Assembly (NCBI GenBank): GCA_040830725.1
Contig: JBFOMG010000001.1
Location: forward strand, 62,001 to 126,000
Length of the DNA: 64,000 nucleotides
Source: JAWKWH01 sp040830725
GTDB taxonomy: Bacteria > Pseudomonadota > Alphaproteobacteria > Rhizobiales > Rhizobiaceae
Reading direction: 5' to 3'
Shown: positions 34,009-41,960 of the stretch, in pieces
Numbering within the stretch: the first letter of the stretch is position 1
Layout of the letters: each line of letters opens with the position of its first letter
The notes under the pieces: generated by a model
Seen by the model: the letters and a program-made list of their open reading frames with translations, nothing else
Told to the model about the DNA's origin: nothing
Databases searched by the model: none
Made by a program: the position numbers and the translations under genes

Positions 34009-35031
34009 TCAATCGTGATCGCTGGCAGAGCCTGAGGAAGCCAAGAAACCTGCCAGCATGTTTTGATCAATGTTCCCACCAGACAGGACGGTCACGATGG
34101 TTCGCCCGTCCAACGGAAAGACATTCGACAAAACTGCTGCCAAGGCTACGCAACCACCCGGCTCGACAACAAGCTTCATGTGGTCCAATGCCACCGCGAT
34201 CGCGTCGATGACGGATCTGTCCGAGACCCTCAAACCGCCGGCCAGCAAACGTCGGTTGATCTCGAATGTGATCTTCCCGGGTTGCTCGGTCACAATCGCA
34301 TCGCAGATAGAATTGCCGCCCGGCCGATTGGCAAGCCGTTTGCCGGCCTCCAGCGACCGGCATGTGTCATCGAATTGTTCTGGCTCCACGCCCCATATTT
34401 CGGTAGCCGGTAAATATGCCTTCACAGCGGTCGATATTCCCGCAATAAGTCCGCCCCCGCCAACCGGCGACAGCAGCGCATCAATTTCAATTCCGTATTC
34501 ATTGAGGTCCTGGACGATCTCCAATCCGACTGTTCCCTGACCTGCAATGATGTCCGTGTCGTCATATGGCGGGACAAGTATTGCCCCTTCATCAGCAGCA
34601 AGCTTTGCGGCGATTTCAGCGCGATCTTCTCTGGCCCGATCGTAAAGAATGACATTGGCACCATAGTCGCGGGTTCGCTCGATCTTTATTGCCGGTGCAT
34701 CATCGGGCATGACGATTGTTGCCCTTATTCCAAACTGACGGGCGGCGCATGCCACCCCTTGAGCATGATTGCCGGAGGAAAATGCCACTACGCCTTTTTT
34801 CCGGTCAGCCGCTGTCAGGCGGTTGATCTTGGTAAAGGCACCGCGAAACTTGAACGAACCGGTGCGTTGCAAGGTTTCGGGCTTAATCAGAATCCGTCCG
34901 CCAACCCGCTCGTTCAAATGTTCATTTTCCAATATTGGTGTGTGAAAGTGTATACCTCTCAGCGCCTTTGCCGCATCACGAATATCTTCTACCGTGACAG
35001 GATCGCCGGTGTTCGGTTCACAAATGCTCAT
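34009..35031 (-). CDS. Threonine dehydratase-like PLP enzyme (EutB/hydroxyaspartate dehydratase type)
   Basis: 340-aa fold-type II PLP enzyme. The PLP lysine is in RTGSFKFRGAF, the phosphate-binding glycine loop in LLSPVGGGGLIAGIST, and SSGNHAQGVACAA is the substrate loop. It lacks the C-terminal ACT domain of biosynthetic threonine deaminase, so it is the short catabolic type that includes serine/threonine dehydratase, serine racemase, hydroxyaspartate ammonia-lyase and EutB. The ATG overlaps the nadX-like stop region; a GTG two codons earlier is possible. It sits between nadX and the aldolase, so a hydroxy-amino acid derived from the imported compound is the likely substrate. Confidence 0.82.
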   Translation of the reverse strand: MSICEPNTGDPVTVEDIRDAAKALRGIHFHTPILENEHLNERVGGRILIKPETLQRTGSFKFRGAFTKINRLTAADRKKGVVAFSSGNHAQGVACAARQFGIRATIVMPDDAPAIKIERTRDYGANVILYDRAREDRAEIAAKLAADEGAILVPPYDDTDIIAGQGTVGLEIVQDLNEYGIEIDALLSPVGGGGLIAGISTAVKAYLPATEIWGVEPEQFDDTCRSLEAGKRLANRPGGNSICDAIVTEQPGKITFEINRRLLAGGLRVSDRSVIDAIAVALDHMKLVVEPGGCVALAAVLSNVFPLDGRTIVTVLSGGNIDQNMLAGFLASSGSASDHD

Positions 35032-35033
35032 TT

Positions 35034-35843
35034 TCACGTGCCCACTGAAATTGGCGCCACCAGCCGGCGCAAAGCCGCCAATACACTCAAGGGCGTCATA
35101 AGACCCGTACGCGGGTTATCGGGGCTCGGGATGCTCTCAATACTTAGTGAAAATGTCGAGCAGTTAGATTCGACGTGCAGGGATTGCATATTTCTTTCGA
35201 TGGTCGGGTCGGCAAAAACCTCAATCATCGTGCGATCCGGCCCTATACCGGCAAGACTGACCGCAGCTGCGACATTAACATTCGCAGGAAAATGTCGAAT
35301 GGCTTCGGTCACGGACCCTTCAAATATTCTCAGTGGCTTGCTCAATCCATCCAAATCAATTTTGTTCGCGGTCACCAGCGGGGCGCCGGCAAGGCTTTTC
35401 GGCGGCTTGCGGGTGACAATGCGAACTGATTTGATTTGTCCTTGCACCGCGGCGTTGACCGCATCAAGTCCGATTATCGCTCCGGACGGAACGAGAATCC
35501 GTGCGCCGGTCCGCCTCGCCTGATCGATCAGGTCCTGTCTGCCGAGCAGGGCGCCAGCGCTGAGCACAAGCAAAATTCGGCCCTGCTCTATTGCCGGAAT
35601 GGCTACCAATTCGAATGCGGATGCCGGAAGGCACTCGACAACAATATCTGCGTGAGTGGCTATTTCGGCCGGTGCAACGACAGGAATGTCAACGCCTGCC
35701 GGGCCGAGCCGTCTTCTTGCCTTGGCGAGATCACGCGCTGAGATTGCGACCAAGCGCAGGCCCGGGATCTTCCCGTCAATCAACTCGCTAGCGACCGGGC
35801 TGCCAATGGCGCCAAGCCCGGCTATGGCAACAGTCTTGACCAC
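35034..35843 (-). CDS. nadX: Aspartate dehydrogenase (NadX family)
   Basis: 269-aa NAD(P)-dependent enzyme that interconverts L-aspartate and iminosuccinate/oxaloacetate. The N-terminal Rossmann motif is VAIAGLGAIGSPVA. ILVPSGAIIGLDAVNAA and HFPANVNVAAAVSLAGIG (catalytic His region) are hallmarks of the family. A GTG start is chosen because it gives the usual length of about 267 residues and has CCGGAG upstream. An ATG 17 codons earlier would overlap the ATPase gene by 23 bp. It could oxidise aspartate, or run in reverse on iminosuccinate made by the dehydratase next door. Confidence 0.83.
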   Translation of the reverse strand: MVKTVAIAGLGAIGSPVASELIDGKIPGLRLVAISARDLAKARRRLGPAGVDIPVVAPAEIATHADIVVECLPASAFELVAIPAIEQGRILLVLSAGALLGRQDLIDQARRTGARILVPSGAIIGLDAVNAAVQGQIKSVRIVTRKPPKSLAGAPLVTANKIDLDGLSKPLRIFEGSVTEAIRHFPANVNVAAAVSLAGIGPDRTMIEVFADPTIERNMQSLHVESNCSTFSLSIESIPSPDNPRTGLMTPLSVLAALRRLVAPISVGT

Positions 35844-35871
35844 TTTTTTTGGCGCTCCGGCGATCCCGTAC

Positions 35872-36684
35872 TCAACCCGCGTCCAGAACGGCATGCAGGA
35901 ACTGTTTTGTGCGATCGTTCTGCGGATCCCCAAACAACTGTTCCGGTGGCCCTTGCTCCGCAATTTTGCCGGCGTAGAAAAAGCACACACGATCCGAGAT
36001 CTCTTTGGCGAAGCCCATCTGGTGCGTTACCATCAGCATGGTCAAACTGTGCTCCGAGTTAAGTTGTCGGATCACGTTGAGCACTTCGCCGATCACTTCC
36101 GGATCGAGCGCGGAGGTCACCTCGTCGAGCAGCATGACTTTCGGCCGCATGCATAGCGCCCGGGCGATGGCAACCCGCTGTTGCTGGCCGCCTGACAGCC
36201 TGGACGGATGCTGGTCCTTCTTGTCAGCAAGGCCGACCATGTCGAGGAGCTCGATTGCGCGTGCTTCTGCTTCATCCCTGTCGATGCCAAGCACCTGAAT
36301 TGGCGCCTCCATGCAGTTTTTCAAAGCTGTCATATGCGGAAACAGATTGAAGTGCTGGAACACCATGCCAATGTTCGATCGCTGTTTGCGCAGGTGTGCT
36401 TCATTTGCCGGCACCAGCTTTCCGTTGCCCGGCATATGAGTGAGCGGCTGGCCATCAACATAGATTACCCCGCTGTTGATTGTCTCAAGGGTCATCAACA
36501 TCCGAAGAACTGTGGTTTTGCCGGATCCGGAAGGGCCGATAATGGAAACCATCTCGTTGGCCGTGACGTCGAGATCCAGGGAATTTAGAACTGTAAGCGC
36601 GCCATATGATTTGGTGACATTGGCAAATCGCACCATTGGCCGGTTTGCATCCGCCAGCTCCAAAGGAAAATTGTGTTCACTCAT
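35872..36684 (-). CDS. ABC transporter ATP-binding protein, polar amino acid / ectoine (EhuA-like) type
   Basis: 270-aa ATPase. Walker A GPSGSGKTTVLR, Q-loop GMVFQHFNLFPHMTAL, signature SRLSGGQQQRVAIARAL, Walker B VMLLDEVTSALDPE and switch His in LMVTHQMGFAKEISD. The whole pattern is that of the polar amino-acid uptake subfamily (GlnQ/HisP), in which EhuA falls. It follows the two permeases by 20 bp. Start at ATG with ACGGAAATCAG before it; a TTG five codons upstream is less likely. Together with the binding protein and permeases it forms a complete importer. Confidence 0.88.
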   Translation of the reverse strand: MSEHNFPLELADANRPMVRFANVTKSYGALTVLNSLDLDVTANEMVSIIGPSGSGKTTVLRMLMTLETINSGVIYVDGQPLTHMPGNGKLVPANEAHLRKQRSNIGMVFQHFNLFPHMTALKNCMEAPIQVLGIDRDEAEARAIELLDMVGLADKKDQHPSRLSGGQQQRVAIARALCMRPKVMLLDEVTSALDPEVIGEVLNVIRQLNSEHSLTMLMVTHQMGFAKEISDRVCFFYAGKIAEQGPPEQLFGDPQNDRTKQFLHAVLDAG

Positions 36685-36704
36685 CTGATTTCCGTTCAAA
36701 GATT

Positions 36705-37379
36705 TTATCTACTCATGCCCAGAGACCGGCGTACCCATGCTTCAAACCAACGGATGCCCGCCGCAGATGGCAGCGAGATCAACAAGAAGATCACTCCGAC
36801 CATCGTGTAAGGCTCCAGGAACCGGTAGGTTTCTGATCCAAGTGCATTGGCCGTGTGCATCAGTTCGGCGACTCCGATTACCGAAAGCATCGGAGTGTCT
36901 TTGAAAATTCCGATGAGATAGTTGCCCATGCCGGGAAGGCTGGCGGGAAGCGCTTGCGGGATAACAACATTGAAATAGGTGTATCTGGTGCTGAAATTGA
37001 GCGCCCGGCATGCTTCCCACTGTCCCTTGGGCACGCTGTCAATTCCTGCGCGGTAGACCTCGGACAGATAGGCTGCATAGTGCAGACCGATGGCGATCAT
37101 TCCGGACGTCCATGGCGACAAACGGATGCCGAATTGCGGACCGACAAAAAACACAAAGAAAATCTGCAGCACCAAAGGCGTCGATCGAATGAATTCGACG
37201 ATTTCGCGAACAATGATCGTTATGGCCCGGTAAGGTGTGCGCTGTGCCAGAGCGAACAACAGCCCCAGGACCAGTGCGATGGCAAACCCGAGGCCGGCCG
37301 CGATGAGCGTATTAACGGTGGCCCACAGCAAACGGGGCATTATCTCGATTACGAAATCCCAACGCCAGTCAAACATCAT
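36705..37379 (-). CDS. ABC transporter permease (EhuD-like)
   Basis: 224-aa inner-membrane permease of the His/Glu/Gln/Arg/opine family. Membrane helices include LLWATVNTLIAAGLGFAIAL and TMVGVIFLLISLPSAAGIRW. The EAA loop that contacts the ATPase reads QWEACRALNFSTRYTYFNVV followed by PQALPASLPGMGN. ATGATG start with GGAGACCA. Ten base pairs separate it from the other permease. Heterodimeric permeases of this kind serve one binding protein. Confidence 0.86.
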   Translation of the reverse strand: MMFDWRWDFVIEIMPRLLWATVNTLIAAGLGFAIALVLGLLFALAQRTPYRAITIIVREIVEFIRSTPLVLQIFFVFFVGPQFGIRLSPWTSGMIAIGLHYAAYLSEVYRAGIDSVPKGQWEACRALNFSTRYTYFNVVIPQALPASLPGMGNYLIGIFKDTPMLSVIGVAELMHTANALGSETYRFLEPYTMVGVIFLLISLPSAAGIRWFEAWVRRSLGMSR

Positions 37380-37388
37380 TGGTCTCCG

Positions 37389-38054
37389 TCAAGCCCGGCC
37401 CATCTGGCGGGCAGTATGTCTTTCGAACCACCGCATGGCTGGTGTGATCAACAGCCTTGCCATGATGTAGTAGATAATAAGGGCGCTGCCGAAGGCTTCG
37501 ATCGACAGGAATGTCGAGCCGTTGATCTGCTTGGATTGAAACATCAGGTCAGCGACCGAGATCAGGGAAACCAGAGCCGTTGCTTTGAGCAATTCAATCA
37601 ACAAGTTGCCCCACGGCGGGATCATGATCAGAATTGCCTGCGGCAGGATGATGCGGCGCATCCGGGTCGCAGGTGACATGTTAAGCGCCAAACTGGCTTC
37701 ATATTGTCCGCGCGGAACCGATTGGATTGCGCCCCGCACCACTTCGGCGCCATAGGCCCCCAGATTCAATCCCACGGCGACAAATCCGGCGACGAATTTC
37801 TCCAGCGTCACGCCAAAAAGCGGGAGCACGAAGAAAATCCAGTAGAGTTGCACCAGAAGCGACGTGCCTCTGAAAAATTCAATATAACAGGTTGAAAAGC
37901 CACGGATGAGCACATTGCGCGACAAGCGCATCAGCCCCATGACCGTGGCGATCGTCACGGCAAGAAGAATGGCCAGCACTGTCTGTTGAATGGTGACGAA
38001 TGTACCGCTCAGCAAACGCGGGCTGTGCTCGGCAAGAAATTCAATGAAGTTCAT
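37389..38054 (-). CDS. ABC transporter permease (EhuC-like)
   Basis: 221-aa permease, partner of the gene at 36705. An N-terminal FIEFLAEHSPRLLSGTFVTI leads into membrane helices such as ILLAVTIATVMGLMRLS. The EAA loop is QYEASLALNMSPATRMRRII followed by LPQAILIMIPPWGNLLIELL. It begins 177 bp after the binding-protein gene; a hairpin in that gap may lower permease relative to binding-protein output. Confidence 0.86.
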   Translation of the reverse strand: MNFIEFLAEHSPRLLSGTFVTIQQTVLAILLAVTIATVMGLMRLSRNVLIRGFSTCYIEFFRGTSLLVQLYWIFFVLPLFGVTLEKFVAGFVAVGLNLGAYGAEVVRGAIQSVPRGQYEASLALNMSPATRMRRIILPQAILIMIPPWGNLLIELLKATALVSLISVADLMFQSKQINGSTFLSIEAFGSALIIYYIMARLLITPAMRWFERHTARQMGRA

Positions 38055-38178
38055 GCATCACCCATCCTCTTGGTGAACACCACAGCCGAATTTTATGGGT
38101 TTGCTTGGCTCCGGGCTTCGACCGTCTGGTCAATGGGGGATGAATGGAAATTGTCTCTGGCCGATTCACCCCCCCAAA

Positions 38179-38211
38179 CCTCCTCTCCCAGCCCCCCCGG
38201 GGAGGTGGAGG
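38179..38211 (-). promoter_or_regulatory. GC-rich intercistronic hairpin between binding protein and permeases
   Basis: Near-complementary arms CCTCCTCTCCC and GGGGAGGTGGAGG flank a C-rich loop. On the minus-strand transcript it would form just after the binding-protein stop. There is no long U-run, so partial termination or protection of the upstream mRNA from exonucleases is more likely than full termination. Confidence 0.5.
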
Positions 38212-38231
38212 AAAGAGCGGGTGATCAGAGG

Positions 38232-39083
38232 TCAGCGATTGGCGCAAGCGTACTCGGTCGTCGCGTCACCCGGCAGCTGTGCCTCTGTGTACTGGTACTC
38301 GCCAACAGCTTTGAGCATCTCTTCGGAACCGATGTATTTCGCTTGCGCTTCGTTAAAGGCTTTGAGGAATTCGGTATCACCCTTCCGAAAAGCGATGCCG
38401 ACCCAGTTGAAGGTCCACTCAGGCAACTTGGAAGGATCTGTGACTTCCAATGCACCACCGCTCTCTTTCGCAAGATTAGCTGCGGTGAAAGCGGTCAAGC
38501 CGCCAGCATCGGCACGGCCCGACTTGACAGCGGCAAGGATCTCGGTGGGCCCGGGAACCTGCATGATGTTGCCCTCTTCAACGCCCTCCTTTTTTGCGGC
38601 TTCAACGACGTTGTATCCGGCGCCGGTAACAAGAACGGCCCCGCTGGACTTAATATCTTGATACGTCTCAATCCCCTTTGGATTTCCTTTGGCAACAAGG
38701 AAAGCGTCGCCGAATACGCCCATGGGTTCGGCAAAGTTGACGTTCTCACAGCGGCTTTTCAGGATATACATTCCACCGGTGATGATATCGAAACGATTGG
38801 CTTGAAGGCCTGGTATAAGTCCACCCCATTCGGTCACGACCGGCTCAATATTGGTGTATCCCATGGCATTTAAAACGCCGAGCGCGTGTGCGTTGGCAAA
38901 TCCGATCGGCTTGTTGTTTTCACCGGGATAGGCCCAGGGCACCTCGTTGGCAAAACCAATGCGGATCGGCTCACCGGCATTGACCCTGTCCATAATGGAA
39001 TCGGCAAATGCGAAGCTGCAGCTGACTGTCAATGCAGCAACCGCGGTAATTCCCGTCATGAATTTGCGTTTTGTGATGGTCAT
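38232..39083 (-). CDS. ABC transporter substrate-binding protein (EhuB-like, ectoine / amino acid)
   Basis: 283-aa periplasmic protein of bacterial solute-binding family 3. A Tat- or Sec-type leader (MTITKRKFMTGITAVAAL ... FAFADS) precedes EPIRIGFANEVPWAYPGENN. The segment WGGLIPGLQANRFDIITGGM with YILKSRCENVNFAEP matches the EhuB pattern (GSLIPGLKAGRFDII..GMYI...RCE). Ectoine or hydroxyectoine is therefore a candidate ligand, but another polar amino acid cannot be ruled out. The ATG follows AGGGGGAAAATTCC. It heads the minus-strand operon and is divergent from the M24 hydrolase gene. Confidence 0.82.
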   Translation of the reverse strand: MTITKRKFMTGITAVAALTVSCSFAFADSIMDRVNAGEPIRIGFANEVPWAYPGENNKPIGFANAHALGVLNAMGYTNIEPVVTEWGGLIPGLQANRFDIITGGMYILKSRCENVNFAEPMGVFGDAFLVAKGNPKGIETYQDIKSSGAVLVTGAGYNVVEAAKKEGVEEGNIMQVPGPTEILAAVKSGRADAGGLTAFTAANLAKESGGALEVTDPSKLPEWTFNWVGIAFRKGDTEFLKAFNEAQAKYIGSEEMLKAVGEYQYTEAQLPGDATTEYACANR

Positions 39084-39156
39084 GGAATTTTCCCCCTGAA
39101 TCAAGCAGACATTTGAAGCCGCCGAAGGCTATTGTCTCGGGTCACCGGCTGGGTTG

Positions 39157-39170
39157 ATTGGTACACCAAT
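39157..39170. promoter_or_regulatory. Candidate FCD-GntR operator 1 (ATTGGTACACCAAT)
   Basis: Inverted repeat ATTGGT / ACCAAT around a 2-bp centre, 74 bp upstream of the binding-protein start. Its core GGTACACC is the reverse complement of the core of the second site at 39318. FCD-type GntR proteins commonly bind TGGTnnACCA-like palindromes. Confidence 0.6.
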
Positions 39171-39317
39171 TACAACAGTAAATCAATACAGAAACCGAAA
39201 ATTAGGAATTGATCGCCATGAATAGAGGTCATATCTATCAGAAATTGCGTGATATTTTCACCTATTATTTCGATTTCAAATTTGACGCGATTAACAATAT
39301 TGATTAGAGATTCGCTG

Positions 39318-39331
39318 AAAGGTGTACCTTT
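39318..39331. promoter_or_regulatory. Candidate FCD-GntR operator 2 (AAAGGTGTACCTTT)
   Basis: Inverted repeat AAAGGT / ACCTTT around GT, 26 bp upstream of the M24 hydrolase start, a good place to block transcription. It shares the GGTnnACC core with the site on the other side of the divergent promoter. Confidence 0.6.
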
Positions 39332-39356
39332 TATTGAAATAAGCAGGGAGGCGATG

Positions 39357-40514
39357 ATGTCTGGGTATTTCGTATTCCCGACCGAGGAACTTGCTGCGCG
39401 TCGCGCCAATGTCAGCGCTGCGTTGGCCGACTGCGGCCTGGACGGCATTGTGATCAGTGTCCCCGAAAATATCTACTACCTCACCGGGCTCGACCATTGG
39501 GGTTTTTTTGCCTGTCATATTCTGGTCGTGCCCCGTGAAGGCGAGATGATCCTTGTGTGCCGGGCCATGGAACGGATTACCGTCGAAAACCAGGTCACCA
39601 ACGCCGGGTTTTTCGGGCATGCTGACCATGAAGACCCGGTCGACTATGTGACCAAAGCCCTGTCGGAACTGGGATTGCAGGGCGGGCGCGTGGGTATCGA
39701 AAAGCGCAGCATGTTCATGACGCCGCGCATTGCCGAGGGCATTCAGGAGAAAAATCCCGGCGCCGCATGGTCAGATGCTTCCGGTATTGTCGATGCGCTG
39801 CGGCTTGTTAAATCTCCGTTGGAAATGGACTATACCCGCAAAGCTGCAACTGCCGCCGATGCGGGAACCTTGGCCTCCATAGAAGCCATCCGGGATGGTG
39901 CGAGTGACTATGAAGTTGCCGCTGAATGTCATCGCGCGATGATTTTGGCGGGCAGCGAATATCCCGGTTTCGGGCCATTTATTCGCCCCACGACCCGCCT
40001 GGGCGAAGAACACACAACCTGGCGCGGGGACATATTTCAAAACGGCGACGCGGTTTTTCTCGAGATTGCCGCTGCCTATCGCAAGTACCAGGCTCCGATG
40101 GGCCGGCTGGTGTATGTTGGCAATGCTCCGGAAGGCGCAGAGAAATCGGCGCAGCTTGCCATCGACGGCATGAAGGCCATCTGCGAAGCGATCAAACCGG
40201 GAGCTAAAGCTGGTGACGCCTACGCTGCCTGGCGGGAAGTGGCGAAGGGAGGCGGACTTGCCGGCTACGAGCGCCATCACTGCGGTTATCTGGTCAGCAT
40301 AGGATTTCCACCAAGCTGGACCGGCGGCAGCATGGTGACGAGCCTGGCACCCAATTCCGAACTGGAACTGAAATTGGGCATGACCTTTCATGCTCATTCA
40401 TGGTTCACAAACACCGATTGCGTTGACTACTTCATTTCAAATACGGCAATGCTGACTGAGAACGGATGTGAAGTTCTGACACAGCAAACACCCGAGACGC
40501 TGATCGTGAAGTAG
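39357..40514 (+). CDS. M24-family hydrolase, creatinase / ectoine-hydrolase (DoeA/EutD)-like
   Basis: 385-aa protein with the pita-bread fold of M24 peptidases: N-terminal creatinase-type domain (LAARRANVSAALADCGLDGI, IYYLTGLDHWGFF) and C-terminal catalytic domain. The metal-ligand positions of true aminopeptidases are lost: VFLEIAAAYRKYQAPMGR where two Asp are expected, and GMTFHAHSWF where a Glu is expected. That pattern, with HHCGYLVSIGFPPSW, is seen in creatinase and ectoine hydrolase, which need no metal pair. Of two adjacent ATGs, the second is better spaced from AGGGAGG. With the Ehu-like importer, opening of ectoine or another cyclic or N-acyl amino-acid compound is the best guess. 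Confidence 0.75.
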   Translation: MSGYFVFPTEELAARRANVSAALADCGLDGIVISVPENIYYLTGLDHWGFFACHILVVPREGEMILVCRAMERITVENQVTNAGFFGHADHEDPVDYVTKALSELGLQGGRVGIEKRSMFMTPRIAEGIQEKNPGAAWSDASGIVDALRLVKSPLEMDYTRKAATAADAGTLASIEAIRDGASDYEVAAECHRAMILAGSEYPGFGPFIRPTTRLGEEHTTWRGDIFQNGDAVFLEIAAAYRKYQAPMGRLVYVGNAPEGAEKSAQLAIDGMKAICEAIKPGAKAGDAYAAWREVAKGGGLAGYERHHCGYLVSIGFPPSWTGGSMVTSLAPNSELELKLGMTFHAHSWFTNTDCVDYFISNTAMLTENGCEVLTQQTPETLIVK

Positions 40515-40601
40515 CTTCAAAAGAAGCTGGAGTTTGCAACGCGTGGGGTGATCAAGGCGCGTTTGCTATCATGTTCCGAAGCGATCAGGGAGGAGCGCTT
40601 G

Positions 40602-41381
40602 ATGAAGGTCGGAGTTTTTCAGTCTGCCTGTGGAGGAATGGATCCTCAACAGCGCATAGCCAAATTGAAACTTGCACTGTCCGATCATAGCGTTGATCTT
40701 GTCGTTTGCCCGGAGCTTTTTGCCTCCGGATACAATATTGGAGACGATCTCAAACGACTGGCGCTGCCCGCGAAAGGTGCCTATTTCGAGGCGATCGCCA
40801 CCTTGGCAAAGGAAACTGGTGCATGCATCGCTTACGGATATCCTGAGCTGGGCGATGGCTGTCTTTACAACTCCGCAGCATGCGTGTCGCCGGAAGGAAA
40901 CCTGCTCGCCAATCATCGAAAGCGCGCCAATTCGCCGGGCAGCTTTGAGGAAGATTATTTCACACCGGGCGACGGTTCCTCTGCTTTCGATGTCAAAGGT
41001 GTAAATGTCTGTCTCCTCATCTGCTACGAGGTTGAATTTCCGGAAACCGTTCGTGAAGCTGCAGCCCAATCTGCCCAGCTGGTCATTGTGCCGACAGCGC
41101 TTGTGGCGCAGTGGGACATTGTCGCCAACCGTGTTGTACCGGCCCGAGCTTTCGAAAACGGTGTCTGGGTGGCCTATGCCAATCACGCAGGAGAGGAGAA
41201 TGGATTTTCCTATCTCGGTGGAAGTCGAATTGTGGCTCCTGATGGCCGTGAAGCGGCAGTTGCCGGAGCTGATGAAGAGTTCATTGTCGCTGACATCGAC
41301 GTGGAAAGAGTGAAATCAGCCCAGGCGCGGCTTCCCTATTTGCGCGATGTAGGACGTTTCCGACCGGATTGCCGCGCATGA
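40602..41381 (+). CDS. Carbon-nitrogen hydrolase (nitrilase/amidase superfamily)
   Basis: 259-aa enzyme with the Glu-Lys-Cys triad: Glu in LVVCPELFASGYNIG, Lys in LLANHRKRANS, and Cys in VCLLICYEVEFPETVR. Family members hydrolyse amides, N-carbamoyl compounds or nitriles. The ATG follows CAGGGAGGAGCG. It is the second gene of the plus-strand unit, 87 bp after the M24 hydrolase, so the two likely act in series: the first opens or cleaves the imported compound and this one removes an acyl or amide group. The substrate is unknown. Confidence 0.82.
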   Translation: MKVGVFQSACGGMDPQQRIAKLKLALSDHSVDLVVCPELFASGYNIGDDLKRLALPAKGAYFEAIATLAKETGACIAYGYPELGDGCLYNSAACVSPEGNLLANHRKRANSPGSFEEDYFTPGDGSSAFDVKGVNVCLLICYEVEFPETVREAAAQSAQLVIVPTALVAQWDIVANRVVPARAFENGVWVAYANHAGEENGFSYLGGSRIVAPDGREAAVAGADEEFIVADIDVERVKSAQARLPYLRDVGRFRPDCRA

Positions 41382-41960
41382 TGCCGATGCCCGCACAAGT
41401 CGATGTAAGTTGGATGCCTGAACAACCAGAAGAGTCCAAGGGGTAACCGGCAAGAGGCACATAACGGCAAGGAATGTTACGACCTGGCAGAACATTGTGC
41501 GTCGCAAAAACAATATCCAACGTGAATCTCTTCGATAGCTTTGTCCGAGTATTCGCCATCCGCTCCAGCGCATTTCTCCAATGAGAGCGAGTAGCCGTCC
41601 AAAAATTGGCGGTGCAAGATTGCCTATGCCAACCTCCGCAACCAACGAGAACAAGCGCCCGCGGATTTACAGGCTTGACCGCAGGTTCGGTCTTTTCGTT
41701 CCCCGCAAATTTGGACGCTTATTGAACTCTGCGGTGCAGCTTGCAACTTTGATAACATTCCCGGTCCTGCAATTGTTCGTATTCACCCCCTCAGGCAGTC
41801 CTTCCTTACCGGTCGAAACCTCTCGCCTGATTGCGAACTTGCCGTGCCGGTCGCCACCGAAGCGCAGACACGCGATCGTAACAGAGCGCCGTTCGCAATG
41901 CTGTCTCGTCGCCGATCCGGAAGGGCGACAATCAGTCAACGCTGATTGGTAAAGTGGCGA
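41382..41960. other. Non-coding gap with possible decayed regulator
   Basis: No supported gene. A short plus-strand frame at about 41522-41584 reads NLFDSFVRVFAIRSSAFLQ-stop, reminiscent of the N-terminus of a LysR regulator. The next bases do not continue the domain in any frame, so at most a remnant is left. The gap separates the ectoine-type cluster from the aromatic cluster. Confidence 0.35.

Noticed and set aside
38041..38231. Open frames across the gap between binding protein and permease
   Set aside because: Low-complexity C/G-rich peptide without ribosome site; better explained as the intercistronic hairpin.
41522..41584. Short frame NLFDSFVRVFAIRSSAFLQ resembling a LysR N-terminus
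   Set aside because: It stops after about 20 codons and the domain does not continue in any frame, so it is too weak to call a pseudogene.
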